A DNA stretch of 34,208 nt from Paenibacillus sp. MSJ-34 (GCF_018918005.1 NZ_JAHLPR010000058.1:1-34208), one strand, 5' to 3'. Numbered from the stretch's first letter, positions 7,917 through 17,310 are shown. The notes: a model not told the origin generated them from the sequence alone. Made by a program: numbers and translations.

Positions 7917-9227
7917 TTAAAATTGAGGCAAATATCGTTTTTGCGCCTCAATCAGTTCATTCGTCAATGCAGACGCTTGCGCCTCATCCGTGATGTAACC
8001 GCCCATCATGATCGCTTCCAGAAATAGATCGCGATCTCCACGCAACCCCGCTTCAACCGTTTTTTCGACGATCTCAACATGTTTGTGAATCACTGCGTAC
8101 AGATTGCGCGGAAAATCATGAAGCTGCAGTGCCTTAAATCCGCTTGCCGCCGCCGCGGCAGGAAGCTCCAGAACCGCATCCGCCGGCAACTCCGGCAGCG
8201 CATGTCCGTTCGGCATATTGACATGATAGATTTTGCGCTCATCTTTCTCCAAGGAATCAATAATCTCAATCAGTTGCTCATGTTCGCCATCGAAGCGCTG
8301 AAAGAAATCTTCCGGGAGATCCGTATCCGAGGAAGCGAGGCGCATCGAGTCGGCAAATACCCGATCCCCGTATTCGATTGTTCCTTCGAATGAATAGGCG
8401 TCAATTCCCAGCGTTTTCCCGTAATAACGTCCTTCCAGCATGCTCTCTTCCGTAAATTCGGAGTAATGTCTGTCATCCGACACCGGATAAACGCCATAAG
8501 TCTCGATGACACTCCTCGATAACGGACCAATCTCGCTCTCCGCAGCTCCTTTGCTTCGTTCCAGCTGTTCACGAATTCGCGGCCAGGCATCCTTGCCGTC
8601 GCAACGCAGATCATACATGAACACCATGTGATTGACCCCTGCCGCCAAAGCTGTCGTACGACTATGATCCAGCCCGGCGAAACGAGCAATGCGACGCTGA
8701 CCGTTTTTCACACCGTGACACAAGCCAATGACCGGAAATCCCGTCTTTTTGATCGTTGCTCGCACGATGGCGGTCATCGGGTTGGAGTAGTTGAAGAATC
8801 GCGCCCGAGGACAGTACACCATCATATCCTCAACCAACCCGACAACCGCGGGAATCATCCGCATCGCCCGGGATATCCCGCCGGGTCCTACACTATCTCC
8901 AACCGGATGAAAGATGCCGTACTTCCGGGAAATAAACACATCCTGTTCCCACGCCCGTCTGCCTCCGACCCCGATCGTACTCACCACATAATCAGCCCCG
9001 GATAATACATCCCTGCGATCTGTAGAACAAGACAATTGCAAATCGCTGCCTTGAGCTGCGATCATCTTCTCACACAAACGCTGCATCCCTTTAAGCACAT
9101 CCGCATCCGTATCCACTAGCGCAAGATGCCAACGCTGACCGTTTTTTTGCTCAATCAAATCCATAATGAAGCCTTGTGTAAACACGACGCTACCCGCGCC
9201 GACGAGAACAATTTTTTTGCTTGTCAT
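7917..9227 (-). CDS. Glycoside hydrolase family 4 (NAD+/Mn2+-dependent alpha-glycosidase, LplD/MelA-like)
   Basis: The 436-residue product begins with a Rossmann NAD-binding turn (IVLVGAGSVVFTQGFIMDL). It continues with VVSTIGVGG, then FNYSNPM and the GLCHGVKN metal-site motif, then AGVNHM. Family 4 enzymes use NAD+ and a divalent metal held by the Cys and His of this CH motif, and cleave by an oxidation-elimination route. The CHG variant is the one I associate with uronidase-type members, such as B. subtilis LplD, rather than CHSV galactosidases; that sub-assignment is from memory. The start is ATG 9225-9227: the ORF extends further upstream, but this ATG has a GGGGG ribosome site and overlaps the stop of the upstream ROK gene as ATGA, implying translational coupling. 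Confidence 0.88.
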   Translation of the reverse strand: MTSKKIVLVGAGSVVFTQGFIMDLIEQKNGQRWHLALVDTDADVLKGMQRLCEKMIAAQGSDLQLSCSTDRRDVLSGADYVVSTIGVGGRRAWEQDVFISRKYGIFHPVGDSVGPGGISRAMRMIPAVVGLVEDMMVYCPRARFFNYSNPMTAIVRATIKKTGFPVIGLCHGVKNGQRRIARFAGLDHSRTTALAAGVNHMVFMYDLRCDGKDAWPRIREQLERSKGAAESEIGPLSRSVIETYGVYPVSDDRHYSEFTEESMLEGRYYGKTLGIDAYSFEGTIEYGDRVFADSMRLASSDTDLPEDFFQRFDGEHEQLIEIIDSLEKDERKIYHVNMPNGHALPELPADAVLELPAAAAASGFKALQLHDFPRNLYAVIHKHVEIVEKTVEAGLRGDRDLFLEAIMMGGYITDEAQASALTNELIEAQKRYLPQF

Positions 9228-10222
9228 CGTATTCCCCCTGAATGAAATCCATATTGTCTGCCTGCAATGCATGCTGCTCCGAGCAACCCGACAAATGATG
9301 GATCCAGCTTTGATTTCTTCAAATTGTTGATCCCGGGATGCGCAAAAGTTCCTGCATGCGAGTTGATATAGGCAAGCAGTCGATCGTACAACCAATCTCC
9401 GTTGAACAGCCCCCCGCCAAATACAATCGCTCCGGGATTCAACAACACCAGCAAGTTAATCACCGCTTTTCCCAAAGCTTTTACGGACCGTTCAGTCAAT
9501 TCCACAGCCAACGGATCGCCGTTATCGGCTGCGATGAATATATCTCCGACAGTCAACGCCACGTTGGAAGCATTCCCGCTTGAACATAAGGAACTCGTTC
9601 TTCCGGCGCCGATCGCCTTTTTCACCAGAGCTATCATATCTCCGCCGGAAGCGACCATCTCCAGACATCCTTTTTGGCCGCATTTGCATAATTCGCCTTC
9701 TTCTTCCACCAACATGTGACCGATCTCGCCTGCCGCCCCGATCGCGCCGCGAATCAACTCCCCACCGCTGACCAAACCGGCCGAGATGCCCGTCCCTACG
9801 TTCAAATAGATAAAATCATCGTAAGCCGTTCCCATCCCCCACTGCATTTCAGCAGATGTTGCCGCGAATACGTCATTATCAATGGCCGTTTGCAGATCGT
9901 ATCGCTCAAGCATGAGCTCGCCCATGTCAACTTCTTGACGTATGGGGATATTCACCGCCTTCTTCCAAATGCCGTTCTTGGCGTCTACTTGACCGACAAG
10001 CCCCATGCCGGCAGCATAAGGATATGGCAGATGCCGTGTTTTGTCCAAATAAAGATCAATCGCTTGGAATATGGATGAAAGTGTTGTTGCCTGATCTGTA
10101 CGGTCCATCGGAAAGCGTTCGCTGTAAACGATTTCTCCCGTTCCTCGAACATGTCCGATTCTCACTTTTGTACCGCCGACATCGACGCCCAGAATCGCTT
10201 GCTGCTTGCCTGAATAAGTCAT
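9224..10222 (-). CDS. ROK-family sugar kinase
   Basis: The 332-residue product shows ROK kinase motifs: the ATP phosphate loop (LGVDVGGTKVRIG, about residues 11-23), the catalytic aspartate in AIDNDVFAA, the GTGISAGLV loop, the GEIGHMLVEEEGELCKCGQKGCLE zinc signature (CKCGxxGC) and a late GGGLFN motif. There is no N-terminal winged helix, so it is an enzyme, not a NagC/XylR-type repressor. In this operon it would phosphorylate a hexose or hexosamine released by the GH4 enzyme, for example glucosamine, to feed the NagB-type deaminase. It is the first gene of the operon, starting at an ATG with a GGAGG site about 4 nt upstream. Confidence 0.88.
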   Translation of the reverse strand: MTYSGKQQAILGVDVGGTKVRIGHVRGTGEIVYSERFPMDRTDQATTLSSIFQAIDLYLDKTRHLPYPYAAGMGLVGQVDAKNGIWKKAVNIPIRQEVDMGELMLERYDLQTAIDNDVFAATSAEMQWGMGTAYDDFIYLNVGTGISAGLVSGGELIRGAIGAAGEIGHMLVEEEGELCKCGQKGCLEMVASGGDMIALVKKAIGAGRTSSLCSSGNASNVALTVGDIFIAADNGDPLAVELTERSVKALGKAVINLLVLLNPGAIVFGGGLFNGDWLYDRLLAYINSHAGTFAHPGINNLKKSKLDPSFVGLLGAACIAGRQYGFHSGGIR

Positions 10223-10278
10223 GACACCTCCGCAATTTTTTTAGTAGTATTGATTGTCTTATCCAACAGGACAATGCT

Positions 10279-10307
10279 ATTATAGCACCAGGCATTGCTG
10301 GTTCAGT
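10279..10307 (-). promoter_or_regulatory. Promoter of the sugar operon with internal dyad
   Basis: On the minus strand a consensus -10 TATAAT (10279-10284) lies 17 bp from a poor -35 (ACTGAA, 10302-10307). The spacer contains the dyad ACCAG-6 bp-CTGGT (10287-10302). A good -10 with a weak -35 suggests an activator-dependent promoter, and the divergent AraC gene about 60 bp away is the obvious candidate. An internal dyad could alternatively be a repressor site. Confidence 0.55.
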
Positions 10308-10365
10308 ATGTTGCGTTAACCTGTTTTTATGTATAAATCAACTGAATGGATGAGGAGGTATGATC

Positions 10366-11244
10366 TTGAAATACGCTTCTACTTACGCTTCCACTTACAG
10401 TAATGAAAATTATCATGGCAACGGATTCGCCAGCAAGGACGAGTACGTCCATGTTAACAGCGCCGGCTATTATGAGTTTGACCCTCCTAACGGTTTGACC
10501 TATCGCCAGTTTGGAAGGCAAGATTACTATCTCTCCTATAATCATTCCGGCGAAATGCTCGTGAAAATCAATCAGAAGAAGTATGAAATCGGCCCGGGCA
10601 CCGTCTTTATCTATCCTCCGTTTGCCGAACAATTTTATCAGCAAAAAGACAATAATTTGATTTCTAATTACTGGGTTCATTTTACCGGGTTTGGCATTCC
10701 TGAATTGTTGCTACGATCGAACTTGGAGTACAATCAAATTTACCGCCTGGATGTCAATACGGAAATTCCAGGCATGATCGAGGAGATTATCGAGGAGATA
10801 TCGCGCAAGCAGCATGATTATCAGTACGTGGCTTCAACGATTTTGCAGAAATTATTCTTCATCATCTCTCGTAAAAATCAAGCCAAAAACAACAAAAACC
10901 CGAATGCTGTTCGGGACAACAGAATCTCCCAATCCATTGAGTTTATTCACCAAAACTACCGGGAAGCGATCACAGTCGCCGAACTTTCCGAGATCAGTTG
11001 CTTGAGTTTGAGCCGTTACACAGCGGTGTTCCGTGAGATTGTCGGGGTGTCGCCACAACAATATCTCGTTCATTATCGCCTGCAAAAAGCCAAGGAGCTG
11101 TTATCCACTACCGATCTGAGTGTGGGGCAAATAGCGGATCTCGTCGGGTATTCAGACCAATTCCATTTTAGCAAGACATTTAAGAAATATGAGACTGTAA
11201 CTCCTCTCGCATATAGAAAGAACGGCAAAGCGGATCGGCAATAA
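10366..11244 (+). CDS. AraC-family transcriptional regulator with cupin sensor domain
   Basis: About 293 residues. The N-terminal half looks like an AraC arabinose-binding/cupin fold (YYEFDPPNGLTYRQFGRQDYYLSY, then EIGPGTVFIYPPFAEQFYQQ). The C-terminal 100 residues hold two helix-turn-helix motifs (EAITVAELSEISCLSLSRYTAVFRE, then SVGQIADLVGYSDQFHFSKTFKK), ending in the usual TPLAYRK. It is divergent from the sugar operon and probably controls it in response to the imported sugar. The start is uncertain: an ATG at 10360 is only 1 nt from the GGAGG, whereas the in-frame TTG at 10366 has ideal 7-nt spacing and is preferred. The N-terminus has a small tandem YAST repeat. Confidence 0.9.
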   Translation: MKYASTYASTYSNENYHGNGFASKDEYVHVNSAGYYEFDPPNGLTYRQFGRQDYYLSYNHSGEMLVKINQKKYEIGPGTVFIYPPFAEQFYQQKDNNLISNYWVHFTGFGIPELLLRSNLEYNQIYRLDVNTEIPGMIEEIIEEISRKQHDYQYVASTILQKLFFIISRKNQAKNNKNPNAVRDNRISQSIEFIHQNYREAITVAELSEISCLSLSRYTAVFREIVGVSPQQYLVHYRLQKAKELLSTTDLSVGQIADLVGYSDQFHFSKTFKKYETVTPLAYRKNGKADRQ

Positions 11245-11268
11245 TGAGTTTCCAAGGAAGTCGAAACC

Positions 11269-11290
11269 CGGCAGACCGAACGATCTGCCG
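11269..11290. terminator. Stem-loop between araC and cydC
   Basis: CGGCAGA and TCTGCCG flank an 8-nt loop just after the araC stop and before the convergent cydC stop. No T run follows on either side, so termination is possible but not certain. Confidence 0.35.
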
Positions 11291-11353
11291 CTGCTATATT
11301 CCGGGGACCAGAGCGGCGGTTACCCCCGCGGTGCACCGCCGACAATTTCCCCG

Positions 11354-13081
11354 TCATGATCCGGCTTCGCCGATCATTTGCAACTCGATTTGCTTCATTT
11401 CGTAAAAATATCCCTTTTGCTCCATCAGCTCCGAATACGAGCCCGCTTCAACGATTCTGCCTTGGTCCATCACCAAAATCCGGTCCATCTCTTCCAAGCC
11501 GGTCAGCCGATGGCAAATCAGAAGAAGCGTATCGCCCTCCGCCTGTGCCAACAGATGCCGGAAAACGCGCTGCTCCGTAACGTAATCCAGGGAAGACGTC
11601 GGTTCGTCCAGAAGCCATAACCGCCCTTTCCGGAGCATCGCGCGGGCCAAGGCCAGACGCTGCTTCTCTCCGTCCGACAAGTTCTCCCCTTTCTCATACA
11701 CCGTATCGTGCAGCGACTTATTCGGCAGCTGCACTTTATCCAGCACAGCCGACAACTCGTCGTCGGAATGATGTTCCTCATTCAAGAGCAGATTGTCCCG
11801 AATGGTACCCCGAAAGAAATGACTTCGCTGCAGCACAACATTTGACGCTTGCCAAATGCCCGCATCATCCAGTTCCATAATTGAAACATCGTTGAAACGA
11901 ATGTGGCCGTCTGTCGGTGTACGCAGCTTGAGCAGCAATTCGACAACGGTTGTTTTGCCTGATCCGCTCGGCCCGACAATGGCGGTTTTCGACCCAGCCG
12001 GAAGTTTGAGAGAAATGTCCCTGAGCGCCGGCCGCCATTCATCTTCATATTGAAACGAAAGCCCGCATAGCTCAATCGAAACGCCCTGCTTGACGGATAG
12101 GTCGCCGCTTGGCTGCGGCGGCTGACGATCTGCGGCATGAACCGTTTCCGCAAGCCGCTTGGCCGCATGTTCGCTCTCCTGCTTATAGGCGGGCAGCACG
12201 GCCATTGCCGCGGCTTCTTCAAACACCGTAAGCGAAGCCATGACCAGCATCGCGAGAAACACGCCGGCAAGCGAGCCTTCCATCAGCAAATAGGCGCCGA
12301 GAACAAGCACGCCCCAGGAAATGAGAAACGTCACAAAAGCATGCAGCGATTGCCCGCGCAGCAAATGCCGCGCTGCCGCTTGCTGTTCGGCCGCCAATGC
12401 GGCGGAGGCATGCTGCAACTGCTGCTCGCGCTTGTTCAACTGCCCATATACTTTCAAATCGCGGAAACCGTAAAGCATTTCGGTTACCTCCGTGGAAAAC
12501 GCCGCCCGCTGCCTGCGAACGCGGCCCTGTATCCTTCTCTGCCCAAGCAGAACAAGCCCCGGAACGACAAAAGCCGTCGCCAGCATCCCCAGCACAAACA
12601 AACAGGCCATCCAGAACGAAAAGGCGGAAGTAAACAAAACCGTAGCCAAAAAGACCATGACGACAATGACAGGGGGATAGGCGACGCGTAAAAAATAATG
12701 CTGCAAGCTCTCTACATCCCCGACGATCCGTGCGAGCAGCTCTCCGCTCCGCTTTTTGCCGAATATCCCTGGCGTCAAAGGAACGAGCTTGGCAAAAAAG
12801 GAGGTGCGCAAACGGCTGAGCAGCGAGAACGTCGCCCGATGGGAATACAATCGTTCCGCGTAGCGGCTTGCCGCCCGCAGCAGGCCAAGTATTTTCACCA
12901 GGGACGTCAGCACAATCAAGGTATAGAGCGGCGGGGCAAATACCGTCTGCGAGATCATATACCCGCTTGCGGCAAAGAGGATTACACCTGCTATGCCGGC
13001 AATGAATCCGGCGATGATGGCCAGAGCGATATCCTTCCGTTCCTGAATCATCGCCTTTGTGAAAATAGCCAGCTCATTCAT
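11354..13081 (-). CDS. cydC: Thiol reductant ABC exporter subunit CydC
   Basis: A 575-residue half-transporter: six transmembrane segments in the first 310 residues, then an ATPase domain with Walker A GPSGSGKTT, a signature reading LSDGEKQRLALARAML, and Walker B LWLLDEP. CydDC exports cysteine/glutathione or otherwise sets periplasmic redox so that heme can be inserted into the bd oxidase. The ABC signature has Asp where LSGGE is usual; CydD keeps LSGGE, so the two ATP sites are non-equivalent. The gene starts at ATG 13079-13081, overlapping the cydD stop as ATGA, and is the last gene of the cyd cluster. Confidence 0.93.
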   Translation of the reverse strand: MNELAIFTKAMIQERKDIALAIIAGFIAGIAGVILFAASGYMISQTVFAPPLYTLIVLTSLVKILGLLRAASRYAERLYSHRATFSLLSRLRTSFFAKLVPLTPGIFGKKRSGELLARIVGDVESLQHYFLRVAYPPVIVVMVFLATVLFTSAFSFWMACLFVLGMLATAFVVPGLVLLGQRRIQGRVRRQRAAFSTEVTEMLYGFRDLKVYGQLNKREQQLQHASAALAAEQQAAARHLLRGQSLHAFVTFLISWGVLVLGAYLLMEGSLAGVFLAMLVMASLTVFEEAAAMAVLPAYKQESEHAAKRLAETVHAADRQPPQPSGDLSVKQGVSIELCGLSFQYEDEWRPALRDISLKLPAGSKTAIVGPSGSGKTTVVELLLKLRTPTDGHIRFNDVSIMELDDAGIWQASNVVLQRSHFFRGTIRDNLLLNEEHHSDDELSAVLDKVQLPNKSLHDTVYEKGENLSDGEKQRLALARAMLRKGRLWLLDEPTSSLDYVTEQRVFRHLLAQAEGDTLLLICHRLTGLEEMDRILVMDQGRIVEAGSYSELMEQKGYFYEMKQIELQMIGEAGS

Positions 13082-14832
13082 GCGAGTCCCCCTTTCCGCC
13101 CTGCATCCACCATCTCGGCATATTGGGGCAGACGAGCAAGCAGTTCATCATGGCGCCCGCTGTCCAGCAGCGCTCCGTTGTCCATAAACAAGATGCGGTC
13201 GGCTTGCCGGATCGTGTATAAGCGGTGAGCCACCGTAATCATGGTCGCCTTGCTCGCCAGTTCGGCAATGGAACGCTGCAGGACGCGTTCGGTATGCAAA
13301 TCCAATCCCACCGTAGGCTCATCAAATAAAATGACGGCAGGCCGCTTCAAAAAAGCGCGCGCCAGCGCAAGCCTTTGCTTCTCGCCGCCCGACAATCCCC
13401 TGCCCCCTTCGCCGACGAAGGTGTCATAGCCTTGCTCGAGTTCGGCGGCAACCCCAGCAAGCCCGGCGGCCTCCGCCGCCTGCGCGATCTCGGCCCTGGA
13501 GACGTCCCGGCCCGCGCCAATCGCAATATTGTCGGCAAACGTGCCGGCAAAAATATACGGATGCTGGGTAATATAGCTGACGCGATCAAACCACGAAGCC
13601 TCATCGTACCCCGCAAGCGGACGTCCGTTCACCAGCACTTCGCCCGACGCCGGTTTCAGCAACCCGGCAATGAGATGCAGCAAGGTGGTTTTGCCGGAGC
13701 CGCTTTTTCCGACGATGGCGATTTGCTCCCCCGGTCCAAACGACATGGAACCGGCGGCAAGTTCGAACGAATCCGGCGCATACCGAAACCGGACATCCCT
13801 GAGCTCAATGGATGGCGGCATCCGGATCGGCTGCAAAGCGGCTGTCTCCGGCTTGTCCGCTTTACCCATCCCATCGTCCTCCGCAAGCAATTCTTCCACT
13901 TTACGGACTGCCCCCATGCCGGTGCGGCCGCTATGAAAAGCGGTTCCCGTGTTTTTTAACAGGCTGTAAAACTCGGGCACCAGCAGCAGGATCAAAAAGG
14001 CGGTGTGGAAGGACAGCGATTTGAAAACGAGCAGTTGAAGCGCGAGCTCAAGCGCAACAATGCCAATGCCGAGCATCACGATGGATTCCAGCATGAATGT
14101 ATTGGTAAACGCAATTCGCAAAATACCCATCGTTGCATCCCGATAAGCGAGGCTGCTGCGTTCAATTTCCTGCTGTTGGCGATAAGCACGACCGAATATT
14201 TTGAGCGAAACGAGCCCTTGAAGAGAGTCGAGAAACGTACCGGAAAATTCGGCCAACTGCGCAAATTTCTCCTCGGATTTTTTCTTCGTTCTGAGCCCTA
14301 CAAGCACCATAAATATCGGGATAAAAGGGGCGGTAACCAGCATAATCAATCCGGAATTCATATGCTCGGCAAAAACGACGATCAATATCAGGATCGGAAT
14401 GACGGCGGCTTCCGCCATACGCGGCATATACTGGCTAAAATAACTATCCGCCTCATCCACAGCGTCCAGCGCCACACTCACCTTCCCGCCCGTTTGTCCG
14501 CTAAGCGCCGCCGGTACGGAAGCATTGGACAGCTTGCGCAGCACCGCCGCACGCATCTCCGTCTTGGCCCGGGCAGCCATGCGCAAGCCGATTCGCCCGT
14601 TGCCGTACGACAGCAGCGTACGCGCAGCCATAACGCCCAGCAATGCGCCCAGGATGGCAACAACCGACGAAAAGGAAGCGCTCTGCACAAAAATCCGCTC
14701 GACCGCTTCGGCAAGCAGCGCCGCCTGGCCTGCAATGGCTGCGCCGAGCGCAAGCGACATGCCCCCCAAGAGAACCAAATGTTTCCTTTGTGCGGACACG
14801 AGTTCAGACATAAGACTTTTTTTCCCCTTCAC
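13078..14832 (-). CDS. cydD: Thiol reductant ABC exporter subunit CydD
   Basis: A 584-residue fused membrane/ATPase protein that pairs with CydC. The membrane half carries LLAEAVERIFVQ and HMNSGLIMLVTAPFIPIFMVLVG segments. The ATPase half has Walker A GKSGSGKTT, the Q-loop YITQHPYIFAGT, signature LSGGEKQRLALARAF and Walker B VILFDEPT. The start is GTG at 14830-14832 with GGGAGGG 8 nt upstream; the internal ATG (MSELVS) is further from any good site. It lies 55 bp after cydB and is translationally coupled to cydC by ATGA. Cytochrome bd assembly depends on both subunits in bacteria studied so far. Confidence 0.93.
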   Translation of the reverse strand: MKGKKSLMSELVSAQRKHLVLLGGMSLALGAAIAGQAALLAEAVERIFVQSASFSSVVAILGALLGVMAARTLLSYGNGRIGLRMAARAKTEMRAAVLRKLSNASVPAALSGQTGGKVSVALDAVDEADSYFSQYMPRMAEAAVIPILILIVVFAEHMNSGLIMLVTAPFIPIFMVLVGLRTKKKSEEKFAQLAEFSGTFLDSLQGLVSLKIFGRAYRQQQEIERSSLAYRDATMGILRIAFTNTFMLESIVMLGIGIVALELALQLLVFKSLSFHTAFLILLLVPEFYSLLKNTGTAFHSGRTGMGAVRKVEELLAEDDGMGKADKPETAALQPIRMPPSIELRDVRFRYAPDSFELAAGSMSFGPGEQIAIVGKSGSGKTTLLHLIAGLLKPASGEVLVNGRPLAGYDEASWFDRVSYITQHPYIFAGTFADNIAIGAGRDVSRAEIAQAAEAAGLAGVAAELEQGYDTFVGEGGRGLSGGEKQRLALARAFLKRPAVILFDEPTVGLDLHTERVLQRSIAELASKATMITVAHRLYTIRQADRILFMDNGALLDSGRHDELLARLPQYAEMVDAGRKGGLA

Positions 14833-14887
14833 CCAAACTTCCCTCCCTTATACAAACGACTGCGAGGTACCGAATGCATACGCCCGT

Positions 14888-15904
14888 TTATTGTTTGCCT
14901 TTTACATAATCCGCGTCAAAGAGGAATAGCCTGAAGACCAGAATAAGGGACGGAATCAGCAGGCACAGGCCGCCGATAAAGGCGACTACAAGCGCAACGC
15001 CCATCGACTCATGGGTGGCGCCGCTTTGAATAGTAATGTACGGATCGAGAATATAAGGATATTGCCCAATACCGTACGCAAAAAAGGCACAGAAAAATTG
15101 CAGCATGACACAAATGAAGGCCAGTCCATAACGGCGCCCTTTGTACAGCAGCCACATGGCGATCATGAAAAAAGCAACGGAAAGCGCCAGCAGCCACCAT
15201 AAATCCATCATGTTTTGAAAATGCCGCTCATTATGTTGGCTAAGATAAATAAATGCCGTTAAAGCGGCAATAATCGTTGGCGTACCCCAGAACAGGGCAT
15301 AGGTCCGCATCAGCTTGAGCGCCGGCTGATCGTCCGCCCGCGAAGCGTAGAAGGCCAGGAACGACCCGCTAATAAACAGCACCGATACGATAGCCAATGC
15401 GACGATGCACCACGACAACGGGCTTGTCATGAGTGTCAAATAGTCCAGGGTAACAGCCCCGCCTTCCTTCACAATAAAACCGCCTTCGGACAGCGTCAGC
15501 GCCACCGACAAAGAAGCCGGAATCAGCAAACCCGTTGCTCCATACAAAAACAGATACACGATATTTTCTTTGGAGCCGTAATTTTCAAACGCGTAGAAGG
15601 AGCCGCGAATGGCCAGAAGAATCACGGCGATGCTTCCCGGTACAAGCAGCGCAGAGCCGTAATAATAGGCCGTGTCCGGGAAAAAGCCGACGATGCCGAC
15701 GAAGAAAAAGACGAAAAATACATTGGTAATCTCCCATACCGGCGATAAATAACGGGATATTAAACGATTGATCAGGTGATCCTGTTTCGTCAGACGGGCA
15801 TAGAAGGCAAAAAAGCCGGCGCCGTAATCAATGGAGGCCACAATTAAATAGCCGTACAAAAAGAGCCAAAGCACCGTGATGCCTGTCAACTCGTAACTGA
15901 TCAT
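14888..15904 (-). CDS. cydB: Cytochrome bd-type quinol oxidase subunit II
   Basis: A 338-residue membrane protein with eight or nine hydrophobic helices. The start (ELTGITVLWLFLYGYLIVASIDYGAGFF) is typical of Firmicute CydB, in which the first helix carries GxDxG-like residues. RGSFYAFENYG and SPVWEITNVF match conserved loops. The subunit packs against CydA and stabilises the heme centres. Its ATG overlaps the cydA stop (ATGA), so the two subunits are probably made in equal amounts. Confidence 0.93.
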   Translation of the reverse strand: MISYELTGITVLWLFLYGYLIVASIDYGAGFFAFYARLTKQDHLINRLISRYLSPVWEITNVFFVFFFVGIVGFFPDTAYYYGSALLVPGSIAVILLAIRGSFYAFENYGSKENIVYLFLYGATGLLIPASLSVALTLSEGGFIVKEGGAVTLDYLTLMTSPLSWCIVALAIVSVLFISGSFLAFYASRADDQPALKLMRTYALFWGTPTIIAALTAFIYLSQHNERHFQNMMDLWWLLALSVAFFMIAMWLLYKGRRYGLAFICVMLQFFCAFFAYGIGQYPYILDPYITIQSGATHESMGVALVVAFIGGLCLLIPSLILVFRLFLFDADYVKGKQ

Positions 15905-17265
15905 ACCCGCTCACCCTTTGCCATGGATTGAACATGCTTCTCTTTCTCAAACGTTTCCAGCTCGGCTTCTGCCGGATTGTTGCGGAACAAGCGCCTCAGG
16001 ACATAGACACACATGACCCCCAGTACAATGTACAACAGCAGGAAGAGGAAAAAAAGAATCCTCACATTCGGCGATGTAGTGGCCGCTTCCTCTACGCGCA
16101 TATATCCGCGGATTATCCACGGCTGCCGCCCGACTTCCGCATAAAACCAGCCCAGTTCAACGCCCAAAAACGCCAGCGGCGTACTCAACACGATCGCCCG
16201 AAGCAGCCATTTGTTGAGCTCGTTGCGTTTCTTCCGGAACAAGAACAGAAAATATAAGAGCGCAACGGCCAAAATAACAAAACCGATCCCGGCCATCAAA
16301 TCAAACAAATAGTGTACGAGAAGCGGCGGGCGTTCATCGAGGGGAAACTCCTCCAGCCCCTTTACCTCGGCATTAAAGTCTCCAAAGGCCAGAAAGCTGA
16401 GCGCTTTCGGAATGTGAAGGGCTCCCATGACCTTCTGCTCCGCAGTAAGCCAGCCCAATAAAATCAAATCCGCGCCGCTTTCCGTTTGAAAATGCCATTC
16501 TGCCGCCGCCAGCTTCTCCGGTTGATGCTCCGCCAAGAACTTGGCCGACATATCCCCGGCTACCGTTGTCAGCAAGCTGAACGCCAGAACGGCCGCCATC
16601 ATGAGCTCCAAAGCTTTCTTGTAATAAGCCGAGGCCCCTTTTCTTAGAATCGCGAAGGCGGCGATTCCCGCCAGCAGAGCCGCTCCCGTCAAATAGGCCG
16701 AGGTTAAGACATGGAATACTTTGGAGGCGGTCGCCGTATTAAACATCGCTTGCAGCGGATTAACCGCCGTAAAGTGGCCTGCTTCCATGACAAATCCCCC
16801 GGGCTGATTCATAAATCCGTTCACCGACGTAATAAAAAAAGCGGACATGCTTGCCCCGGCGACAATCGGAATCGTCAGCAGCCAATGAATATACGGATTG
16901 CGGAACCGATCCCATGTGTACAAATAAATCCCCAGGAATATGGCTTCAAAAAAGAACGCAAAAACCTCCATAAATAACGGGAGTGCGACCACATTTCCCG
17001 CCAATTGCATAAAGTTGGGCCAAACAAGCGCAAGCTGCAAGGCAATCGCCGTTCCCGTCACGACGCCAACGGCCACAGAAATGACAAATCCTCGCGTCCA
17101 TCTTTTGGCCATGAGAATGTAATGAGAATCCTTCTTGCGTATACCGACGAATTCGGCAATGGCAATCATGAGCGGAACGCCGACGCCAATCGTCGCAAAA
17201 ATGGCGTGAAACGCCAAGGTCAGCCCTGTCAGCCATTTGCTCCATAGTACCGTATCTATCACCAC
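15901..17265 (-). CDS. cydA: Cytochrome bd-type quinol oxidase subunit I (short Q-loop type)
   Basis: A 454-residue subunit that oxidises quinol and reduces oxygen to water. Visible heme and quinol features: His20 in LTLAFHAIFATIGVG (b595-type ligand), FFFEAIFLGIYLYTWDRF, His in KVFHVLTSAYLTGA and Met in LFDLMAGIGF (b558-type ligands), and GRQPWIIRGYMR near the C-terminus. The loop between helices VI and VII is short, as in the YthA/CIO branch, not the E. coli long-Q-loop type. The start is one of two adjacent GTG codons (17265 or 17262), with AAAGGAG about 10 nt upstream; the ORF extends upstream only through non-coding leader. Confidence 0.92.
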   Translation of the reverse strand: MVIDTVLWSKWLTGLTLAFHAIFATIGVGVPLMIAIAEFVGIRKKDSHYILMAKRWTRGFVISVAVGVVTGTAIALQLALVWPNFMQLAGNVVALPLFMEVFAFFFEAIFLGIYLYTWDRFRNPYIHWLLTIPIVAGASMSAFFITSVNGFMNQPGGFVMEAGHFTAVNPLQAMFNTATASKVFHVLTSAYLTGAALLAGIAAFAILRKGASAYYKKALELMMAAVLAFSLLTTVAGDMSAKFLAEHQPEKLAAAEWHFQTESGADLILLGWLTAEQKVMGALHIPKALSFLAFGDFNAEVKGLEEFPLDERPPLLVHYLFDLMAGIGFVILAVALLYFLFLFRKKRNELNKWLLRAIVLSTPLAFLGVELGWFYAEVGRQPWIIRGYMRVEEAATTSPNVRILFFLFLLLYIVLGVMCVYVLRRLFRNNPAEAELETFEKEKHVQSMAKGERV

Positions 17266-17310
17266 GTCAGACTGTCTCCTTTCAATCGCTGTTACGTTTG
17301 TTAACGGGAT

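Noticed and set aside
10327-10680. 117-codon minus-strand frame over the start of araC
   Set aside because: It overlaps a convincing AraC gene, lacks a ribosome site, and its residues look like a hydrophobic shadow with no family motif.
12137-12691. 184-codon plus-strand frame opposite cydC
   Set aside because: Antisense shadow with basic low-complexity content and no ribosome site.
14005-14934. Long open frame (309 codons) on the plus strand opposite cydD
   Set aside because: It is entirely antisense to a well-conserved ABC transporter gene, has no ribosome site, and its translation is rich in Arg/His/Asn-type low-information sequence, as expected for a shadow frame in GC-biased codons.
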